From contig JAMPXL010000103.1 in assembly GCA_023701165.1 (NCBI GenBank), forward strand, positions 1 to 5,377: a stretch of DNA of 5,377 bases, in the 5' to 3' direction. Position 1 is the first letter of the stretch. The number at the start of each line of letters is the position of its first letter. Below the pieces are notes generated by a model that did no database searches, was not told the origin of the DNA, and worked only from the letters and a program-made list of their open reading frames with translations. Made by a program: the position numbers and the translations under genes. This document shows, piece after piece, positions 4,466 to 5,377 of the stretch. This DNA comes from Geothrix sp. Lineage in GTDB: Bacteria > Acidobacteriota > Holophagae > Holophagales > Holophagaceae.

Positions 4466-5344
4466 ATGCTGCATCGCACCGCGCTTTGCGTCGGGATCAA
4501 CCAGTACCAGAACTTCCCTTCAGCCACCCTGAACGGGTGCGTCAACGATGCCCATGGCATGGCCTCGCTGCTGAAGGATCTCCTGGGCTTCGAGGATTCC
4601 GACATCACCCGGCTGACGGACGAGTCCGCCACGAAAGCCAACATCATGCGCGAGCTGCGGCGCATGGTGGAAGGCGCCCTGGCGGGCCAGTACAACCACC
4701 TGGTCTTCAGCTTCTCCGGCCACGGCACCCAGGTGCCGGACCTCAACCTCGACGAATTCGACCGGGCCGACGAGGCCTTCTGCCCCCACGATCTGGCCCA
4801 GAGCGGAGCCCAGTGGGACCGCGACCACCTCATCGTGGACGACGAGCTGCATGACCTGTTCGTGCAGCTGCCCCCGACCGTGATCCTGGAGGTGTTCCTC
4901 GACACCTGCCACAGCGGCGCGGGCCTGCGGGCCGCGGACCTGCTCATGGACCGCAAGCCCCGCTACCTGCCGCCGCCCACCGTCGACGCCTTCCGGGACA
5001 TCGAATACCGCCGGGCCCGTCCCGCCCACATCAAGCTCCTGGAAAAGGGGCTGTCCCACCACATCCTCTGGACCGCCTGCAAGGACAGCCAGACCGCCGC
5101 GGACGCCTTCCTCCAGGGGGACTGGCACGGCGCCTTCACCTGGCACTTCTGCCGGGAGGCCCTGGCCAGCGGCAACCACCTCTCCCGCGCCAAGGTGCTG
5201 GCCAAGGTGCGGCAGGACCTCAGCACCGCCCACTTCACCCAGACCCCCCAGCTGGACTGCGAGGCTGTCACCCGCCACGCCGTGCTGAAGGCCATCGAAG
5301 TGCCGCCGAATGTCATGCCCCTGCCCACGGAGATGCCGAGCTAA
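4466..5344 (+). CDS. Caspase-like cysteine protease (type I metacaspase/orthocaspase, peptidase C14)
   Basis: The 292-residue product is a stand-alone caspase-fold protease, predicted cytosolic, with no signal peptide, membrane segment or extra domain. The catalytic dyad is His86 in FSFSGHGT and Cys148 in FLDTCHSG. The N-terminal ALCVGINQY strand and LNGCVNDA (22-29) are typical of metacaspases, as are DEAFCPHD (102-109) and IVDDELHD (123-130). The small-subunit part carries WTACKDSQTAADA followed by HGAFTWHF (221-228). Compared with trypanosome MCA2 as I remember it, the S1-pocket residues are all present (Cys25, Asp28, Ser84, Asp146), which predicts cleavage after Arg or Lys rather than Asp. 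Three of four calcium ligands appear kept (Asp102, Asp125, Asp126) but Arg155 stands where the fourth Asp should be. The last 15 or so residues are Pro-rich and probably disordered. It has a strong ribosome-binding site and a roughly 120-base leader. A gene appears to follow immediately beyond the window. Confidence 0.93.
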   Translation: MLHRTALCVGINQYQNFPSATLNGCVNDAHGMASLLKDLLGFEDSDITRLTDESATKANIMRELRRMVEGALAGQYNHLVFSFSGHGTQVPDLNLDEFDRADEAFCPHDLAQSGAQWDRDHLIVDDELHDLFVQLPPTVILEVFLDTCHSGAGLRAADLLMDRKPRYLPPPTVDAFRDIEYRRARPAHIKLLEKGLSHHILWTACKDSQTAADAFLQGDWHGAFTWHFCREALASGNHLSRAKVLAKVRQDLSTAHFTQTPQLDCEAVTRHAVLKAIEVPPNVMPLPTEMPS

Positions 5345-5362
5345 ATCAGCGCATCCCAACCT

Positions 5363-5370
5363 GGAGAAGG
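5363..5370 (+). promoter_or_regulatory. Ribosome-binding site for a gene just beyond the right edge
   Basis: GGAGAAGG lies 18 bases after the caspase stop and 7 bases before the end of the window, the right distance for a start codon at or just past the edge. No start codon is visible, so the downstream gene is inferred. If real, it would be 35-40 bp from the caspase gene and probably in the same operon. Confidence 0.4.
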
Positions 5371-5377
5371 GCGCCAA

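Noticed and set aside
3592..4956. A 454-codon open frame on the minus strand spanning parts of three genes
   Set aside because: It runs antisense to the DUF4199-like and caspase genes and out of frame with the Nudix gene. Its translation is Arg-, Ser- and Pro-rich with no motif. The other frames carry recognisable families. Long antisense open frames are expected at this GC content.
4520..5377. A 285-codon open frame on the minus strand antisense to the caspase gene
   Set aside because: It is a shadow of the protease gene: low-complexity Gly/Val/His-rich translation, no ribosome-binding site and no motif.

Overview
The window is very GC-rich, tightly packed bacterial chromosome. It holds eight protein genes, one of them cut by the left edge, and intergenic gaps that are mostly 1-60 bp. 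Gene content and one intergenic repeat suggest a Gram-negative environmental bacterium. The combination of RlmF, a DUF4199-type membrane protein, a stand-alone caspase-like protease and a 10-bp-phased 'GATG' palindromic repeat makes Acidobacteriota (Holophaga/Geothrix-like) my best guess. This is inference, not proof. There is no tRNA, rRNA, CRISPR array, transposase or phage gene.

Layout. (1) 3-941, plus strand: rlmF, a 23S rRNA adenine-N6 methyltransferase lacking only a few N-terminal residues. (2) 1003-1389 and 1406-1729, plus strand: two small four-helix membrane proteins that are diverged tandem duplicates of each other. (3) 1742-2653, minus strand: glutaminase GlsA, convergent with the duplicated pair. 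(4) 2666-2742: a 77-bp imperfect palindrome that fills nearly all of the divergent glsA/DinB promoter region. (5) 2766-3269 and 3266-3790, plus strand: a DinB-superfamily protein whose stop overlaps the start of a DUF4199-like four-helix membrane protein (ATGA overlap), hence a two-gene operon. (6) 3792-4259, minus strand: a NudJ-like Nudix hydrolase, tail to tail with the DUF4199 gene with one base between the stops. (7) 4260-4465: a 206-bp divergent region with a promoter-like element and two leader hairpins. (8) 4466-5344, plus strand: a type I metacaspase-like cysteine protease with catalytic dyad and basic-specificity pocket visible. A strong ribosome-binding site at the right edge implies another gene immediately downstream, perhaps in the same operon.

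Most genes are housekeeping or metabolic functions with no obvious shared pathway. The less ordinary parts are the tandem paralog pair, which I cannot assign to a known family, the palindromic repeat occupying a divergent promoter region, and the compact caspase with its structured leader and an unseen downstream partner. I do not see convincing evidence for a complete new multi-gene system inside the window. The caspase locus is the best candidate edge of one.
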